From a bacterium (Candidatus Ratteibacteria) CG_4_9_14_3_um_filter_41_21 (GTDB taxonomy: Bacteria; Ratteibacteria; UBA8468): 5,666 bases of DNA. The translations under genes and the position numbers were made by a program. The notes under the pieces are model-generated. The model was not told where the DNA came from. It worked only from the letters and a program-made list of their open reading frames with translations, and ran no database searches. Shown one piece after another: positions 5,517-5,666 of this stretch (position 1 is its first letter; every line of letters starts with the position of its first letter). The stretch is taken from contig PFWI01000226.1 of the NCBI GenBank assembly GCA_002791075.1, positions 1-5,666 of the forward strand, read 5' to 3'.

Positions 5517-5666
5517 ATGATTTTAGTTATGAAAATTAAAAAAATTAATGATAGAAAATTGTTGTGGATACTCCTTCCGGTGTTTTTTTTCTGGATATCA
5601 GGAAACGTTTATGCTGATAGTATTATTTTAAAGAACGGAAGTATTCTGAAAGGGATAATAGTTAAA
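5517..5666 (+). CDS. Secreted or periplasmic protein of unknown function, N-terminal fragment (cut by window edge)
   Basis: The frame is open from 5517 to the right edge (50 codons) and is too short to assign a function. Two in-frame ATGs are possible, at 5517 and 5529. From the second, the protein has a classical Sec signal peptide: a basic n-region (KIKKINDRK), a hydrophobic core (LLWILLPVFFFWI) and a cleavage site after NVYA, giving a mature start at DSIILKNG. The mature start 'DSIILKNGSILKGIIVK' resembles a short strand pattern (LKNGxxxxGxI) found at the N terminus of many exported bacterial proteins of unknown role. Neither ATG has a well-placed Shine-Dalgarno. GGAG at 5500-5503 is 13 nt from the first ATG and would lie upstream of the predicted transcription start. 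The gene is probably transcribed separately from gpsA. Confidence 0.72.
   Translation, partial: MILVMKIKKINDRKLLWILLPVFFFWISGNVYADSIILKNGSILKGIIVK

Noticed and set aside
5583..5590. Eight-T tract in the signal-peptide coding region as a phase-variation switch
   Set aside because: A single T8 run in AT-rich sequence is expected by chance, and there is only one copy to compare.

Overview
All genes in this window lie on the + strand. It looks like a fragment of a bacterial chromosome, at moderate to low GC by eye, from an organism with corrinoid-dependent C1 chemistry. PlsY and GpsA make bacterial (not archaeal) glycerophospholipids. Two URO-D-superfamily proteins and a free-standing cobalamin-binding protein point to an anaerobe with corrinoid methyl-transfer metabolism, such as an acetogen-like or candidate-phylum lineage. 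Omnitrophota-like is only a guess from gene style and dispersed repeats; nothing here is diagnostic.

Layout: (1) 1-755 is the 3' part of a URO-D-superfamily gene that begins before the window. (2) 760-832 is a tRNA-Thr(CGU) fitted between two genes. (3) 849-1793 is an inosine/uridine-type nucleoside hydrolase. (4) A possible sigma70-type promoter and strong Shine-Dalgarno lead into 1864-2940, a complete second URO-D-superfamily protein. (5) 2946-3109 is a nested inverted-repeat element in the intergenic gap. (6) 3139-3774 is a corrinoid (B12-binding) protein of the MtaC/MtbC/MttC type. (7) 3779-4375 is plsY, four bases after the corrinoid gene. (8) 4362-4477 is a second inverted-repeat element, whose left arm supplies the last codons and stop of plsY. 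(9) 4485-5474 is gpsA. (10) A good promoter (5480-5509) drives a secreted-protein gene cut by the right edge. No gene-free stretch exceeds 300 bases.

How the genes may work together: PlsY and GpsA are a coherent pair. GpsA makes sn-glycerol-3-phosphate and PlsY puts the first acyl chain on it. The two URO-D-like proteins and the corrinoid protein form a plausible methyl-transfer group: URO-D-fold enzymes such as MtaA/MtbA/CmuA exchange methyl groups with corrinoid proteins. However, both copies here lack the His-X-Cys zinc motif of the thiol methyltransferases, having HSDG and DSDG instead, and they also lack the HemE substrate signature. Their reaction is therefore unassigned. No substrate-specific methyltransferase (MtaB/MttB type) or reductive activator (RamA type) is visible. 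The most notable points are this atypical corrinoid/URO-D cluster with an embedded nucleoside hydrolase, and the two dispersed-repeat-like palindromes built from short tandem units.
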